Source: Henricia sp. BOLD:AAB3569 (lineage: Eukaryota > Echinodermata > Asteroidea > Spinulosida > Echinasteridae). From it: a stretch of 64,000 bases of DNA. The DNA lies in assembly GCA_037783545.1 (NCBI GenBank), contig JBBELK010000921.1, forward strand, positions 1,054,001 to 1,118,000. Direction: 5' to 3'. Positions 34,211 to 45,141 of the stretch are shown here, piece by piece. The notes under the pieces were generated by a model, which did no database searches, was not told the origin of the DNA, and saw only the letters and a list, made by a program, of their open reading frames with translations. The stretch's first letter is position 1, and every line of letters starts with the position of its first letter. A program made the position numbers and the translations under genes.

Positions 34211-34439
34211 TGTTACATCATGACACCAAACTTGTTTAATGAAATAAACTAAGAAACCTCATTTTTTATGACTCCAGTTTATAAAAGAGCTGTTATGATT
34301 GTTTGGAATACCTTGCAACGGCCAATCAGTTGCAGTCTTTAAAACTGGTAGTGTGCATTGTTTTGAATCGTTGAACATTGTCATGTCTCAAGAATCCTAT
34401 AGTCCAGTTTCCAGACTGGAAAATTCCAACTATTCTGCT

Positions 34440-36249
34440 ATGATCTTTAGGTCTTATAAAATGCTAAGAATGGTCACACAAGAGCCATGTCATTGTATGA
34501 TTTGTTTAATTCATTAAGAACTATTATGTTGTGAAAGAAATGTGCATGTATCAATTATGGTTCTTGAGATATGAATTTTTGAAATGGTAAACTTTGATTT
34601 TTTTTTTATTTTACACATGACGTCACACTTGTGTGCACACCTAGAGATGAAGGTTGATGTTGTTCTTACCAAGTTTCACATTGATCTTATTTTATGACGA
34701 TCCAGTAGGGATCGGCAGTAAGTTGCCTAGTAAGTGCAAAACTGAAATTGTTGTTTTCGCTGAACTCTGACCTTGAATTGACCCGCAGAAGGAAGGGTAA
34801 AATAAAAATGCTCACCAAAAGAAAATTGTAAGTCTGAATCTGATCAATGTGTGTGCCAAATATAAAGACCATGAGTCACTTGGTTTTCGAAACGGAAATG
34901 TTTTAAAATATGCTTATTTTCGTCATTTTTGGGCTGTAATTTGATACTTGATGACGTCACAATTATGCCACACTTGAGGCATTATGATATTATACATGCT
35001 GCTGAAATTCTGCCAAAGGGCTTATGCCTATATCTGGTTTCTTAAAGGCAGTATACACGATTGGTATCTCAAAAATCCGAAATGTTCACAGATTTACGCT
35101 TAATACAATATAAACATGATGACCATAGAAAACTTCCCCTGAAATGGTTTTGTCTAAAGTGCTAGTCTTTGAGAAATGAGTAAAACAATTAGTTTTCGTC
35201 TCATGAGACAAAAATTCAATTCACCGCAAAACCATTTCGCCCAAGTGCCATTTTACCCCAAATCACTTTGTCCAAACATCACCCAAATGTTACTTTGCCC
35301 TAAAACCACTTCGTGCACAGGCCGTGGTTCAGGGCGAAGTGGTTTTGGGGCGAACTGACTGCAAACCCTATTTTGACTGTTTTGAGCTGGTTTTTGGTCA
35401 GGTTGGTTTTAATTATGCATATCTTGAATCACACAGAGAAATAAAACTATTTGTAACATTAACAGTTTACCAATCATGTATACTATCTTTAAAGATCCAA
35501 CTTGGTTTCATGAGCATAGTTGCTGAACGGTGCAAAAATTGAGATTTACGTCTTTATTACTTTACTTTATAACTTTGACCTCCAATTGGCTCCAGAAGGA
35601 AGGGTCAGATGGAAACGCACACACAAAGAAAATCGTAGCACAGATTTTCATCTATAAAAAGCCTGCCACAAATACGAAGATCCTGGGTCAGGTGGTTTTT
35701 GAGATGGAAGCATTTTACAACATGCATATTTTGGTTATTTTGGGGGTGTAATTTGATACCTGATGACGTCACAGTGACGTCACGCTTGATGTCATCATAA
35801 TATTATACATACTGATGAAAGTCTGCCATAGGATATACGCCTGTACTTAATTTGTATTCAAGATTAAGCTTGGTTTGATGGACATTTCTGCTCAATACAT
35901 GTAGGTGCACAAAAATTAGATTTTCGTTTTCGTTGAACTTTGAACTCCAATTGACCCCAGAAGGAAGGGTCATATGAAAACGCACACGCAAAGAAAATCG
36001 TAGCCCAGAATGTCATCTATAAGCCTGCCAAATACGAAGATCATGGGTCACGTGGTTTCCGAGAAGGAAGCATTTTAAAACATGCATATTTTGGTTATTT
36101 TGGAGGTGTAATTTGATACCTGATGACGTCACGATTACGTCACACGTGATGCCATCACGATATTATACATCCTGGTGAAAGTCTGCCATAGGACCTATGC
36201 CTGTACTTAGTTTCGTAAAGATTCATCTTGGTTTGATGGACATTGCTGC
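34440..36249 (+). repeat. Older, diverged module array, + orientation
   Basis: All blocks of the family can be followed (GGTTCTTGAGATATGAATTT near 34560, GAAGGAAGGG near 34788 and 35595, GGGTCACGTGG near 36045, TGACGTCA pairs at about 35762-35780 and 36122) but with many changes. About 35050-35400 is foreign: it repeats AAACCA(C/T)TTCG-like words and carries an inverted pair AAAACCACTTCG/CGAAGTGGTTTT (35303-35346). Confidence 0.75.
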
Positions 36250-38170
36250 TCAATAAGTTATAAATCAAGCCCTGCTTATTATGTCTCGTCTGTCTGACTT
36301 ATTCACTACTCGCGCATGTACGTGTATATCATTGGCCGTGTGGCCCAGACATTATGACCTCTGACCCGAGACAGGCCGCCTTGATGCAAGTTCTATTATT
36401 AGAAGTCGAGCACTATATATGGGCGCAAATCGTCAGATTAGTGGAGGCTTGGCATAGCGCCCTCAAACGACTGCGTTAGCTTAATTATCAAGGGTACCCA
36501 ACAAATAATTTCTCCACATTACGTAACCACCGTGCACGTGATGACGTCATCAGTGGTATATATGTAGTCATAAAGTCCACATGTGAGGGAACATTTCGTT
36601 CCGTAGAACTATGGTCAAATTCCCTACCACTTTGGCTCTATTTGCATTCAAAGTGCTAAAAAAGTGTACATTTTCGAACCTCTTCCGGTTTGGACCGGAG
36701 GTTTGGGTCACACAGGGGTCATGCCATTGTATGATTTGTTCAGTTCATTGCGACCTATCATGCTGTGAAAGAATTGTTCAAGTATCTATTACGATTCTTG
36801 AGATATGAATTTTTGAAATAATAACCATTTAATTTTTGTAATTTGACACCTGTGACGATATCATGACGTCACAATGTTGTGCACAAATTGTTCAACAATT
36901 TGATAAACATCAAGTTCATAAATGTGGCAAAAGAATCATGCAAATATCTGCTGTAGTTCTCAAGATACAGCATTTTTAAACAATTCAGCTCCAAATTTGC
37001 GTATTTTGACACCACATTACGTAACTACCGTCCATGTGATGATGTCACCAATGGTATAGTCAAAAAGTCCACATGTGTGGAAACATTTCGTTCCGTAGAA
37101 ATATGGTCAAATTCACTACCACTTTGAATCTATTTGCATTCAAAACGCTTAAAAAATGCACATTTTCGAACAACTTCCGGTTTGGACCGGAAGTAGGCGT
37201 CACACAGGGGTCATGACATTGTATGATTTGTTCAGTTCATTTAGACTTATCATGTTGTGAAAGAATTGTTCAAGTATCTATTACGGTTCTTGAGATATGA
37301 ATTTTGGAAATAATAACCTTTGAATTGTTGTAATTTGACACCTGATGACGTCATGATTACGTCACACTTGATGCCATCATGATACTATACATTCTGGTGA
37401 AAGTCTGCCGTAGGGCCTATGTCTGAATCTAATTTACTAACGATTCAGCTTGGTTTGATGGCATTGTTGCTGGTAAGTGTAAAAACTGAGATTCTCAGTT
37501 TCGTTGAACTTTGACCTCCAATTGACCCCAGAAGGAAGGGTCAGATGAAAATGCCCACACAAAGAAAATTGTAGCACAGAATGTCAGCTATAAACCTGCC
37601 AAATACGAAGATCCTGGGTCACTTGGTTTTCAAGACGGAAGCATTTTAAAATATGCATTTTTGGGGTTTTTTTGGGGTGTAATTTGATACTTGATGACGT
37701 CACGATGACGTCACGCTTGATGCCATCATAATATTAAACACGCTGGTGAAAGTCTGCCATAGGACCTATGCCTGTACTTAGTTACTTAAAGATTCAGCTT
37801 GGTTTGATGGGCATTGTTGCTCAATAAGTGCAAAAATTGAGATTTTCGTTTTCGTTGAACTTTGACCTCAGATTGACCCCAGAAGGAAGGGTCAGATGAA
37901 AATGCCCACACGAAGAAAATTGTACGCCATGATCTTATCTATAAGCCTGCTAAATACCAAAATCATGGGTCACGTGGTTTTCCAGACGGAAGCATTTTAA
38001 AACATGCATATTTTAGTCATTTTTGCGTTGTAATTTGATACCCAATGACGTCACAATGACGTCACACTTGTATGCACACCTTCACATTGGGGTTGATGTT
38101 CCCACAAAGTTTCAAGTTGATAGCTTGAACCGTTTTGAAGAAAAGCTCTGGAAACGTTTGAGTGGAAAAA

Positions 38171-38203
<33 letters not shown>

Positions 38204-38235
38204 AAAAAAAAGACAAAGAAATCGTACAATAGTAA
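36250..38235 (+). repeat. Module array, + orientation, with segment shared with 6590-9000
   Basis: 36263-36520 parallels 6593-7300 (without the MITE there). The subfamily module with GGACCGGAGG (about 36695), a standard module (about 37185), two CTGGTGAAAGTCTGCC modules (37395, 37745), the CACATTGGGGTTGATG block and a long purine tract (38167-38210) follow. The order matches 7063-8990. Confidence 0.85.
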
Positions 38236-38445
38236 TAGGTGATCGGAATGAGTTCCGATCACCTAAAAAAAAAGACAAAGAAATCGTACGAGAGTAATAG
38301 GTGATCGGGCTGTTGGCCCGATCACCTAACAAAAGGAGTGCTTATTACATGTATTATTAGGTGATCGGGCCAACAGCCCGATCACCTATTACTCTCGTAC
38401 GATTTCTTTATTTTTAGGTGATCGGGCCAACAGCCCGATCACCTA
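38236..38445. repeat. Cluster of four hairpins at the head-to-head junction of two module arrays
   Basis: Hairpins at 38236-38265, 38298-38328, 38358-38388 and 38415-38445. The last three have the standard 13-bp stem. The first has a 12-bp stem ending GGA/TCC with an ATGAGT loop, so a G-C pair became A-T on both arms. Purine-rich ATCGTACGAGAG precedes the first two and its inverse follows the last two, so the cluster is the symmetry centre of the + and - arrays. Confidence 0.88.
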
Positions 38446-39352
38446 TTGCTCTCGTACGATTTCTTTATTTTTTTTTTTTTTTTTCTTTTTCCACTCAAAC
38501 GTTTCCAGAGGTTTTCTTCAAAACGGTTCAAGCTATCAACTTAAAACTTGGTAGGAACATCAACCCCAATGTGAAGATGTGCATACAAGTGTGACGTCAT
38601 TGTGACGTCATTAGGTATCAAATTACAAACCAAAAATGACCAAAATATGCATGTTTTAAAATGCTTCCGTCTGGAAAACCACGTGACCCATGATCTTCGT
38701 ATTTGACAGGCTTATATATCAGATCATGGCCTACAATTTTCTTCGTGTGGGCATTTTCATCTGACCCTTCCTTCTGGGGTCAATCTGAGGTCAAAGTTCA
38801 ACGAAAACGAAAATCTCAATTTTTGCACTTATTGAGCAACAATGCCCATCAAACCAAGCTGAATCTTTAAGAAACTAAGTACAGGCATAGGTCCTATAGC
38901 AGACTTTCACCAGCGTGTTTAATATTATGATGGCATCAAGCGTGACGTCATCGTGACGTCATCAAGTATCAAATTACACCTCCCAAAAAACCAAAATATG
39001 TATATTTTAAAATGCTTCCGTCTCGAAAACCACGTGACCCAGGATCTTCGTATTTGGCAGGTTTATAGATGACATTCTGTGCTACAACTTTCTTTGTGTG
39101 GGCATTTTCATCTGACCCTTCCTTCTGGGGTCAATTGGAGGTCAAAGTTCAACGAAAACGGAAATCTCAGTTTTTACACTTACCAGTAACAATGCCCATC
39201 AAACCAAGCTGAATCGTTAGTAAATTAGATACAGACATAGGCCCTACGGCAGACTTTCACCAGCATGTATAGTATCATGACGTCATCAGGTGTCAAATTA
39301 CAAAAATTCAAAGGTTATTATTTTCAAAATTCATATCTCAAGAACCGTAATA
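38446..39352 (-). repeat. Module array, - orientation
   Basis: Starts with a pyrimidine tract (38458-38490), the inverse of the purine tract. The blocks then appear in reverse order (CATCAACCCCAATGTG, TGACGTCATTGTGACGTCA, ACCACGTGACCC, CTGACCCTTCCTTCTG). It stops within TCAAGAACCGTAAT, where a foreign segment begins. Confidence 0.85.
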
Positions 39353-41243
39353 CTGTTCCACAGACGGACTACTTCTGTTATCGTAAACAGAGAGCCCCAT
39401 ATACTCCACACACAGCGCCCGTGGTTACTGCACATTCCTATGGGCACACACAACTTCCGGCGAGTTCGTGTCAGTGGTACACACTTCAACGCTAAAACGA
39501 ATCGGGCTAAATAAGATCGGAACACTTCGGGTAAAGATTTGCGCGTTCTGATTGGCCGGTTGGCTTAGAAACGTCATCATCGGAAAAGAGTATGTTTCCA
39601 GCTAGCCTGGGGTCCATTCGCGTACAAAATCGACCGCGGGTTGCAACTTTTGCGATCAAAAACATTTTTTCTCGTCCATAAAGCGATCCATAATCAACGT
39701 GAATCACCAAGCGACAAGGTATGTATACAAAAGTAGACATTAAACAATCCTACCATACTGACAAAAAGTCCGTAAGGCCTACCATTTGTCGCAAAAATGT
39801 ACTTTTAGGAGGGCATGTTGAGCAGGAATCCGAGACTTCGCTCGCGTGCAATGTCCACACCGACGTACGACCGAGTTCCACGCCGTGTGTAGGGCCGGGA
39901 CGTACGGCGGTGGTGTGCCCACTGCATACGCGATGATCTCGTAATTCCCGTGAAACAAGCAATGATGCAGCGTTAGAAAACCTGCGTTTTACGTCAATCT
40001 GTGCAAAATTGTGTGCCAATTTTGTAACTGATATTGAATTTATTAACATTCAAAGACAATACGTGATATCAGATACACCAATTAAAGATATTTAAGTGTT
40101 ACTTAACAAATGAAGGCAAATAATTTGTTGAGTAATATTATTCTTTGTCAATTATTTTTGCAGCTTTTTTGTGGTCCTCGTCCTGTGACATACCACCAGT
40201 GAGCCTGAAGATGAAAAAGGGTAGTACGAGTCCCTTGATGATGCAGAATCGTCATCCATAGTTGAGCCTCCTGCCCGTAGTAACATATTTGTAAAGATTT
40301 AAATATAACCTCTAGGCTCCACATCCGTTTGTTTTGATCAAAACATAAATTATTTATCTCTGAAGAATAATACGTCGGTCTCTTCTCTGTTTTGTATTTA
40401 ATGTAACTTTGTAAGCAATTTGGAAAGTTGTACAGTTTGTGTGTGGATGCGCTACCTGTCATTCTTTTTTGCTGCCCTCAATCCACACCTCTCCAAAATA
40501 GTATTGGCTTGGTAATTAACACATACAGTGATTGATTATGTCAATTAAATTATTGATGCAAGTCCCAATCTTGACTATAGACAGATTTGATTATATCAGT
40601 ATCTCTTATCAATCTATTTTTCAACATTAATTGGGGAAAAATAAGGTTCCCTTAACAATCAACATTTTTGCATAAATTATGCAAATTATGGGATTTCAAT
40701 ATAAACTAATTATCTGTAGTTAAGCAGGTTTGATTATTACAATGTCTTGCATCATTTAATTAAAGTAAATACTTTAATTAAATGATGCAAGATGCATTGT
40801 AATAATCAAACCTGCTTAAGATAAATTTGAGAAAAATGAGTTTTCCCTTGAAAATTGACCGTTTTTGCATAAATTATTAATTTATTATGCAAATGAGGTA
40901 TTTAAAATATAAATTAATTATCTGTCCTTGTACATATATTAATAACTGTTGTTTGTACCAACTTTGGGCCATCCAGGATAGAGTTGAGCAAAGATATATA
41001 ACCAAAAGTATAAGCCACAGTGACCATTGTCGGTGCCAAATTAGAAATAAAGAAAAACATAGGATAACCTTTGACCTGCCGATGAATTTTTACCCTGTTT
41101 TCAATTATCCAAACCGACTGTAGCTTCGCAATGCAAAATCCGATTTGAAAAAAATAAACAGATTTCTTCTAGTCAATAACCACTCTTTCAATTGACACTG
41201 ATTTTAAATCGATGTGGGCTTTAAAATAAAAGGGTTGAAACTG
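39353..41243. other. Foreign 1.9-kb segment splitting one module
   Basis: The module reads ..AAGAACCGTAATA before and ATAGATACTTGAAC after, so the segment entered one uninterrupted site with about 2-3 shared bases (ATA). It has no terminal inverted repeats. 39490-39720 is GC-richer and holds GATTGGCCGG (CCAAT-type) and a donor-like AAGGTATGTA at 39717. An acceptor-like TTTTTGCAG ends at 40163. 40590-40935 consists of two similar AT-rich blocks (TTTTTGCATAAATTAT) around a palindrome. No protein recognised. Confidence 0.6.
40721..40820. repeat. 100-nt near-perfect palindrome
   Basis: Arms start TTAAGCAGGTTTGATTATTA-like and meet at TTTAATTAAAGTAAATACTT. One 2-nt difference (TC against GA-TG) interrupts about 48-bp arms. 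AT-rich. Confidence 0.85.
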
Positions 41244-41815
41244 CCTAAATTATAATTATAGATACTTGAACAATTCTTTCACAACATGATAAGTCTAAAT
41301 GAACTGAACAAATCATACGATGTCATGACCCCTGTGTGACGCCTACTTCCGGTCCAAACCGAAAGTTCTTCGAAAATGTGCAAATTTTTAGGATTTTTAA
41401 TGCAAATAGATTCAAAGTGGTAGTGAATTTGACCATATTTCTACGGAACGAAATGTTTCCACACATGTGGACCTTTTGACTATACCATTGGTGACGTCAT
41501 GACATGGACGGTGGTTACGTAATGTGGTGTCAAATTACGCAAATTTGGAGCCGAGATGTTTTAAAATGCTGTATCTTGAAAACTACAACAGATATTGGTA
41601 TGATTCCTTCGCCACATTTAAGAACTTGATGTTCAACATATTGTTCAACAATTTGTGCACAAAATTGTGACGTCATGATGTCGTCACAGGTGTCACATTA
41701 CAAGATTTCAAAGATTATTATTTCAACAATTCATATCTCAAAACGGTGCAAGCTATCAACCCCCAGCTATGGCGGATATGCAGGGAGGAGATATTAGTTA
41801 CCGGATTAGTGTATA
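41244..41815 (-). repeat. Module array, - orientation
   Basis: Continues the module broken at 39352: ATAGATACTTGAACAATTCT, an ACTTCCGGT module (near 41345, here with a degraded palindrome ACCGAAAGTTC), TATCAACCCCCAGCTATGGC and GGATTAGTGTATA. Confidence 0.85.
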
Positions 41816-41938
41816 CAGCAGCCGATTTCACGAAACTTTACGCAATTGCGCAAGTCCACCTACGCCATAAGTTATTGCGCAAGTAATGGCGTAAGTGGAC
41901 TTGCGCAATTGAGTAAAGTTTCGTGAAATCGGCTGCTG
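41816..41938. mobile_element. 123-bp fold-back MITE (CAGCAGCCG type), copy 3
   Basis: Same element as 3775-3897 but inverted with the array. Two or three base changes (CCACCTACGCC, TTGAGTAAAG) break perfect pairing. Confidence 0.9.
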
Positions 41939-44010
41939 AACTTCCATTTTTGCCATTCCACAGGTGATAACAACGTCTGAAATTCATCACAAAATGTTCA
42001 TTTACCCCGATCACCTGGCGTTTGTAACAACAAACGTCATACCTCTAGTTTTTTTTTTTTTTTTTTACTTCTTTTTCCACTCAAACGTTTCCAGAGCTTT
42101 TCTTCAAAACGGTTCAAGCTATCAACTTGAAACTTTGTAGGAACATCAACCCCAATGTGAAGATGTGCATACAAGGGTGACGTCATTGTGACGTCATTAG
42201 GTATCAAATTACAACCCAAAAATTACCAAAATATGCATGTTTTAAAATGCTTCCGTCTGGAAAACCACGTGACCCATGATTTTCGTATTTGACAGGCTTA
42301 TAGATAAGATCATGGCCTACGATTTTCTTCGTGTGGGCATTTTCATCTGACCCTTCCTTCTGGGGTCAATCTGAGGTCAAAGTTCAACGAAAACGAAAAT
42401 CGCAATTTTTGCACTTATTGAGCAACAATGCCCATCAAACCAAGCTGAATCTTTAAGTAACTAAGTACAGGCATAGGTCCTATGGCAGACTTTCACCAGC
42501 GTGTATAATATTATGATGGCATCAAGCGTGACGTCATCGTGACGTCATCAAGTATCAAATTACACCCCCCAAAAAAAAGAAATATGCATATTTTAAAATG
42601 CTTCCGTCTTGAAAACCACGTGACCCAGGATCTTCGTATTTGGCAGGTTTACAGATGACATTCTGTGCTACAACTTTCTTTGTGTGGGCATTTTCATCTG
42701 ACCCTTCCTTCTGGGGTCAATTGGAGGTCAAAGTTCAACGAAACTGAGAATCTCAGTTTTTACACTTACCAGCAACAATGCCTATCAAACCAAGCTGAAT
42801 CGTTAGTAAATTAGATACAGACATAGGCCCTACGGCAGACTTTCACCAGAATGTATAGTATCACGATGGCATCAAGTGTGACGTAATCATGACGTCATCA
42901 GGTGTCAAATTACAAAAATTCAAAGGTTATTATTTCCAAAATTCATATCTCAAGAACCGTAATAGATACTTGAACAATTCTTTCACAACATGATAAGTCT
43001 AAATGAACTGAACAAATCATACGATGTCATGACCCCTGTGTGACGCCTACTTCCGGTCCAAACCGGAAGTTGTTCGAAAATGTGCATTTTGTAAGCGTTT
43101 TGAATGCAAATAGATTCAAAGTGGTAGTGAATTTGACCATATTTCTACGGAACGAAATGTTTCCACACATGTAGACTTTTTGACTATACCATTTGTGACG
43201 TCATCACATGGACGGTGGTTACGTAATGTGGCGTCAAAATACGCAAATTTGGAGCTGAATTGTTTTAAAATGCTGTATCTTGAGAACTACAGCAGATATT
43301 TGCATGATTCTTTCGCCACATTTAATAACTTGATGTTTATCAAATTGTTGAACAATTTGTGCACAACATTGTGACGTCATGATATCGTCACAGGTGTCAA
43401 ATTACACAAATTCAAAGGTTATTATTTTTAAAATTCATATCTCAAGAACCGTAATAGATACTTGAACAATTCTTTCACAACATGATAAGTCTAAATGAAC
43501 TGAACAAATCATACGATGTCATGACCCCTGTGTGACGCCTACTTCCGGTCCAAACCGGAAGAGGTTCGAAAATGTACACTTGTTTAGCACTTTGAATGCA
43601 AATAGAGCCAAAGTGGTAGGGAATTTGACCATAGTTCTACGGAACGAAATGTTTTCACACATGTGGACCTTTTGACTATACCATTGGTGACGTCATTACA
43701 TGGACGGTGGTTACGTAATGTACGTCAAATTACGCAAATTTGGAGCTGAGATGTTTTAAAATGCTGTATCTTGAAAAATACAACAGATATTGGTATGATT
43801 CCTTCGCCACATTTAAGAACTTGATGTTCAACATATTGTTCAACAATTTGTGCACAAAATTGTGACGTCATGATGTCGTCACAGGTGTCACATTACAAGA
43901 TTTCAAAGGTTATTATTTCAACAATTCATATCTCAAAACGGTGCAAGCTATCAACCCCCAGCTATGGCGGATATGCAGGGAGGAGATATTAGTTACCGGA
44001 TTAGTGTATA
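41939..44010 (-). repeat. Module array, - orientation
   Basis: Hairpin GGCGTTTGT/ACAAACGTC (about 42017-42037), pyrimidine tract (42050-42075), then modules in reverse order. It includes two ACTTCCGGT modules near 43050 and 43545, the second of the diverged subfamily (GGAAGAGGTTCG). Confidence 0.85.
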
Positions 44011-44133
44011 CAGCAGCCGATTTCACGAAACTTTACGCAATTGCGCAAGTCCACTTACGCCATAAGCTATTGCGCAAGTAATGGCGTAAGTGGACTTGCG
44101 CAATTGCGTAAAGTTTCGTGAAATCGGCTGCTG
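44011..44133. mobile_element. 123-bp fold-back MITE (CAGCAGCCG type), copy 4
   Basis: Arms start CAGCAGCCGATTTCACG. Same position in the module as the other copies. Confidence 0.9.
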
Positions 44134-44245
44134 AACTTCCATTTTTGCCATTCCATAGGTGATAACAACGTCTGAAATTCATCACAAAATGTTCATTTAG
44201 CCCGATCACCTGGCGTTTGTAACAACAAACGTCATACCTCTAGTT
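44134..44245 (-). repeat. Module end with GGCGTTTGT hairpin
   Basis: ACTTCCATTTTTGCCATTCC, the GATCACCTGGCGTTTGT..ACAAACGTC hairpin and ATACCTCTAGTT, the inverse of the 527-640 region. Confidence 0.85.
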
Positions 44246-44379
44246 TATTCTTAATATTGCATGTAGGCTATCATTTGTCTAAACACTCCCGTACATTTAG
44301 TTTCAAATAGCGCATTGGCTAAAGTACTGTATGTATTGTCATTTGTTTGCATGTTAACTTTGATCTCTCCTTATTCAAG

Positions 44380-44481
44380 ACTCTAGATGAAGAGGAGGAA
44401 AGCAGAGATGGAGTTGCAGATTTTGAAGAGAAAGAAAATGCTGCATCGTCTCTCTCGTCCAGTGACGGAATCGAGAACACA
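44380..44481 (+). pseudogene. Exon-like fragment, 34 codons, with acceptor and donor sites
   Basis: CTCCTTATTCAAG (a pyrimidine-rich acceptor) precedes 44380, and AACACA|GTAAGT is a strong donor at 44481/44482. The 102 bases are open in one frame and encode an acidic, serine-rich peptide (TLDEEEESRDGVADFEEK, then ENAASSLSSSDGIENT). No other exon of such a gene is visible in the window. I infer a captured internal exon. It could also be chance. Confidence 0.5.
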
Positions 44482-44674
44482 GTAAGTGTAGTTTTGGCCT
44501 AATATACCCCAAATTGTTGCCTAATATACCCCAAATCTGTGGCAAACTCACGCAAATAAAATTTGTCCCATGGCTCTGATATTTGCTCAATAATAATTCA
44601 TAGGTGCACTCACCTCAATGTTCAAATATTCCGAAGAGTACGCATCGATCCGATATCTAGTTTCGGTGAAATCC

Positions 44675-45102
44675 ATCTTGTATGGAGTAATGCTTCCAAA
44701 ACTTTGCTACAACGGCTTGATGTACTTTTGAACAGAGCAGGACGGACTATCCTTAAGGTCCCACCTAGAACATCAGCATCAGCTGTACGTAGCGAACTAG
44801 GTTGGACAACTCTTCAGGCAAGGAGAGACATTCATATTAACACCATGGTATTTAAGTGTTTAACTCGCAGTGTTCCAAGATATCTTAGCAATGTTTTTGT
44901 TTTAGTTAGTGAACTACATTGTCATCAAACTAGGAATAGTACTGATGGCAATGTTGTTCTTTCACACCCTAAAACAGAAAGTGGAAGAAGGACCTTTAAC
45001 TTCAGGGGTGCCCAGGCTTGGAACAACTTGCCACAACATATGCAATTTCCTCGTCAAGCAAGTGTAAATTTATTTGTTCAAAAGCTTAAACAACCTAGGT
45101 AG
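44675..45102 (+). pseudogene. LINE reverse-transcriptase ORF, C-terminal remnant
   Basis: The frame encodes about 140 residues, including LDVLLNRAGRTILKVPPRT, SELGWTTLQARRDIHINTMV, VPRYLS and GRRTFNFRGAQAWNNLPQHM, ending at a TAG stop. This is the post-RT C-terminal region common in CR1/Jockey-type non-LTR retrotransposons (LGW..L..RR, YLS, G.R.F...G...WN.LP). RT catalytic motifs, endonuclease and 3' UTR are all absent. The stop codon is only 8 bp from the hairpin at 45111, which is unusual for normal target-primed insertion. Confidence 0.75.
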
Positions 45103-45110
45103 TGATTTAT

Positions 45111-45141
45111 TAGGTGATCGGGCCAACAGCCCGATCACCTA
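45111..45141. repeat. 31-nt hairpin, AGGTGATCGGGC stem
   Basis: Same 13-bp stem as 38358-38388, with loop CAACA. Followed by ATTACTCTCGTACGATTTC and a pyrimidine tract. Confidence 0.9.

Larger units (their letters stand above)
44246..45110. other. Foreign cassette between the two hairpins of a module (likely captured DNA)
   Basis: In the intact copies at 527 and 5925, CTAG follows the 31-nt hairpin directly. Here 865 bp of unrelated sequence lies between CTCTAGTT (to 44245) and the hairpin at 45111. It contains, in order, an intron/exon-like piece (44380-44481), a piece whose inverse occurs at 47345-47490 (about 44505-44672) and a LINE ORF end (44675-45102). There are no terminal repeats and no poly(A). 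Three unrelated fragments side by side fit capture or patchwork repair better than simple insertion. Confidence 0.7.

Noticed and set aside
40140-40300. Minus-strand peptide fragment with GGMSQDEDHKKAAK as a gene remnant
   Set aside because: It is only about 20 codons long, the frame is broken upstream, and I recognise no family.
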